64,000 bases of DNA. Source: Candidatus Enterococcus moelleringii. Its GTDB lineage: Bacteria; Bacillota; Bacilli; Lactobacillales; Enterococcaceae. The DNA lies in contig NZ_JAFREM010000027.1 in the NCBI RefSeq assembly GCF_017377575.1, positions 32,647-96,646 on the forward strand, written 5' to 3'. The notes under the pieces were generated by a model. It did no database searches. It was given only the letters and a program-made list of their open reading frames with translations, and was not told the DNA's origin. Shown piece after piece: positions 62,990-64,000 of this stretch (positions are counted from its first letter, which is position 1; each line of letters starts with the position of its first letter). The translations under genes were made by a program, and so were the position numbers.

Positions 62990-64000
62990 TCAACTAGACA
63001 AACAGCCCTTAATAAACGACTCCAACTTCGCTTCAATCTTCCCTTCGACAGTCTGCAGTCGGAGTAACGGGATAGCAGCTTTTTCTAAAATAGAGTTTTT
63101 CTGGCTATCTCGTTCCTTTTGAGCATCTTCACGATGTGAGCCTCCATCAACTTCAATGACACACAAAGGAGTTTTACCCACTTTGTAATATAGCACAAAG
63201 TCACAGCTGGCTTTTTGGTTCATAAATTCTAGCTCTCTTGGTGTAAATAAATTCTTTTCCAACGAAACAAGCTGATTCAGAAATACTTGCTTATGAACGA
63301 CTAACGAATGAAGTTCTTCTTGCTCCAATAGGTCTTTTAGTAAAACATCAACTATTCTTTCTGACTTATATTTCGCATTTGAATAAGAGAGACGATCCTG
63401 GAGTTTTTCTAAGGATTCATCATAGTCTTGGTAAAGCAAATCAAATGCAGAGATTACTGGACTGTCGTAAATTAGATCAGAATCGGCATAGTATTTTATA
63501 TAGCGAATCAACGCAGCAATATTGCTGTTCTTGCCGAAAACGTCATTGCCGGTCACGAGGGTAAATTTATTAATTGCACGTGAAACGGCCACATTAACTA
63601 ACGGTGATTGATCTACAAAACTGAGACTTTTTATTCCGCTTTTTTTCTTATCGAGAACGGTGGAGAAAACAATTTCATTATGTTCTCTTCCTTGGGATTT
63701 ATGAACGGTTCTCTTAGTAAAATTTTCCGGCAGCAATTGTTCAGCTAGTTCTACTTGAGCGTTGTAAGGAGTAATGAACCCGATGTCTTCTTCATAAGAA
63801 CGCCGCACTTCTACCATCGATTCTATTTCTCTTAAATTGGCAAAATTCCTTGTATGATTGCCCTTGGAAGTAGTGATGATTTCGATTGACTGTTCTCCGT
63901 TATCCTGGGTCATGGGAATAAGCTGATTATTATAAAACTGCTGGTTACAAAATTGGATAATCTTAGGATGGCATCGGTAGTGCTCCTCGTAAAATAGATT
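62990..64000 (-). CDS. SF1 (Upf1-like) DNA helicase with C-terminal DUF2726/Vsr-like domain, 5' part outside the window
   Basis: The last 336 residues are visible. The frame is open to the window edge and begins NLFYEEHYRCHPKIIQFCNQ, the motif III-IV region of Upf1-type helicases, followed by FITPYNAQVELAEQLL, VHKSQGREHNEIVFS (motif V) and PLVNVAVSRAINKFTLVTG (motif VI). The C-terminal 150 residues hold a nuclease-fold domain (ASCDFVLYYKVGKTPLCVIE, EVDGGSHREDAQKERDSQKN) like DUF2726/Vsr-type nucleases. The internal Met at 63913 is not a start. Such fusions are common in defence islands. Confidence 0.85.
   Translation of the reverse strand, partial: NLFYEEHYRCHPKIIQFCNQQFYNNQLIPMTQDNGEQSIEIITTSKGNHTRNFANLREIESMVEVRRSYEEDIGFITPYNAQVELAEQLLPENFTKRTVHKSQGREHNEIVFSTVLDKKKSGIKSLSFVDQSPLVNVAVSRAINKFTLVTGNDVFGKNSNIAALIRYIKYYADSDLIYDSPVISAFDLLYQDYDESLEKLQDRLSYSNAKYKSERIVDVLLKDLLEQEELHSLVVHKQVFLNQLVSLEKNLFTPRELEFMNQKASCDFVLYYKVGKTPLCVIEVDGGSHREDAQKERDSQKNSILEKAAIPLLRLQTVEGKIEAKLESFIKGCLSS

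Noticed and set aside
45334..64000. Prophage or integrative element
   Set aside because: No integrase, transposase, phage structural gene or flanking direct repeat was found, although the hydrolase looks phage-derived.

Overview
The window comes from a low-GC Gram-positive coccus, almost certainly an Enterococcus. The evidence is the gene order gltX-[T-box]-cysE-cysS-mrnC-rlmB-rae1-sigH-veg, the M16 pair/SDR/rodZ/pgsA/cinA/recA/rny block, a Zur-type adcACB operon, AGGAGG-type ribosome sites with frequent GTG/TTG starts, Gram-positive lipoprotein signals and a lysine riboswitch. The species cannot be fixed from the sequence alone. No rRNA, tRNA, CRISPR array, insertion sequence or integrase was seen.

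1-27,000 is core chromosome: translation and cysteine supply (gltX, cysES, mrnC, rlmB, rae1), an alternative sigma factor whose ribosome site lies inside a hairpin, veg, mscL, envelope and lipid genes (rodZ, pgsA, mprF), recombination and RNA decay (cinA, recA, rny), hsp20, ispE, zinc uptake (adcACB), purR, glmU and prs. 27,043-28,850 has no recognisable gene. It holds five copies of a structured repeat (covarying GC hairpin, ribosome site, four-codon ORF) interspersed with a second palindromic repeat.

28,850-45,100 is a mixed metabolic and envelope region. It holds an Mga-type regulator, a TMEM175-like channel, a lysine-riboswitch-controlled amino-acid ABC transporter with fused binding protein and permease, two lipoproteins, a DMT transporter, a GNAT enzyme, an ascorbate-type PTS operon with its own PRD regulator and a split transketolase, an AbrB-like protein without a toxin, small membrane proteins and a bacteriocin-immunity-like protein.

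45,300-64,000 is an AT-rich accessory island. It starts with a zeta-toxin-like kinase plus a small overlapping downstream ORF, followed by the tail of a broken DUF3427 helicase. A tight operon (47,585-55,829) then encodes an SRA-like modified-base reader, a ParB-like protein, an SNF2-type helicase, a DUF3883/PD-(D/E)XK-like protein, an m5C DNA methyltransferase and a DUF262 (GmrSD-type) protein split by a frameshift in an A7CA7 tract. It ends at a strong terminator. A lone HNH nuclease, an McrBC pair, a six-repeat peptidoglycan hydrolase without signal peptide, and the end of an SF1 helicase/nuclease gene complete the island. The six-gene operon does not match any defence system I can name and is the best candidate for something undescribed.
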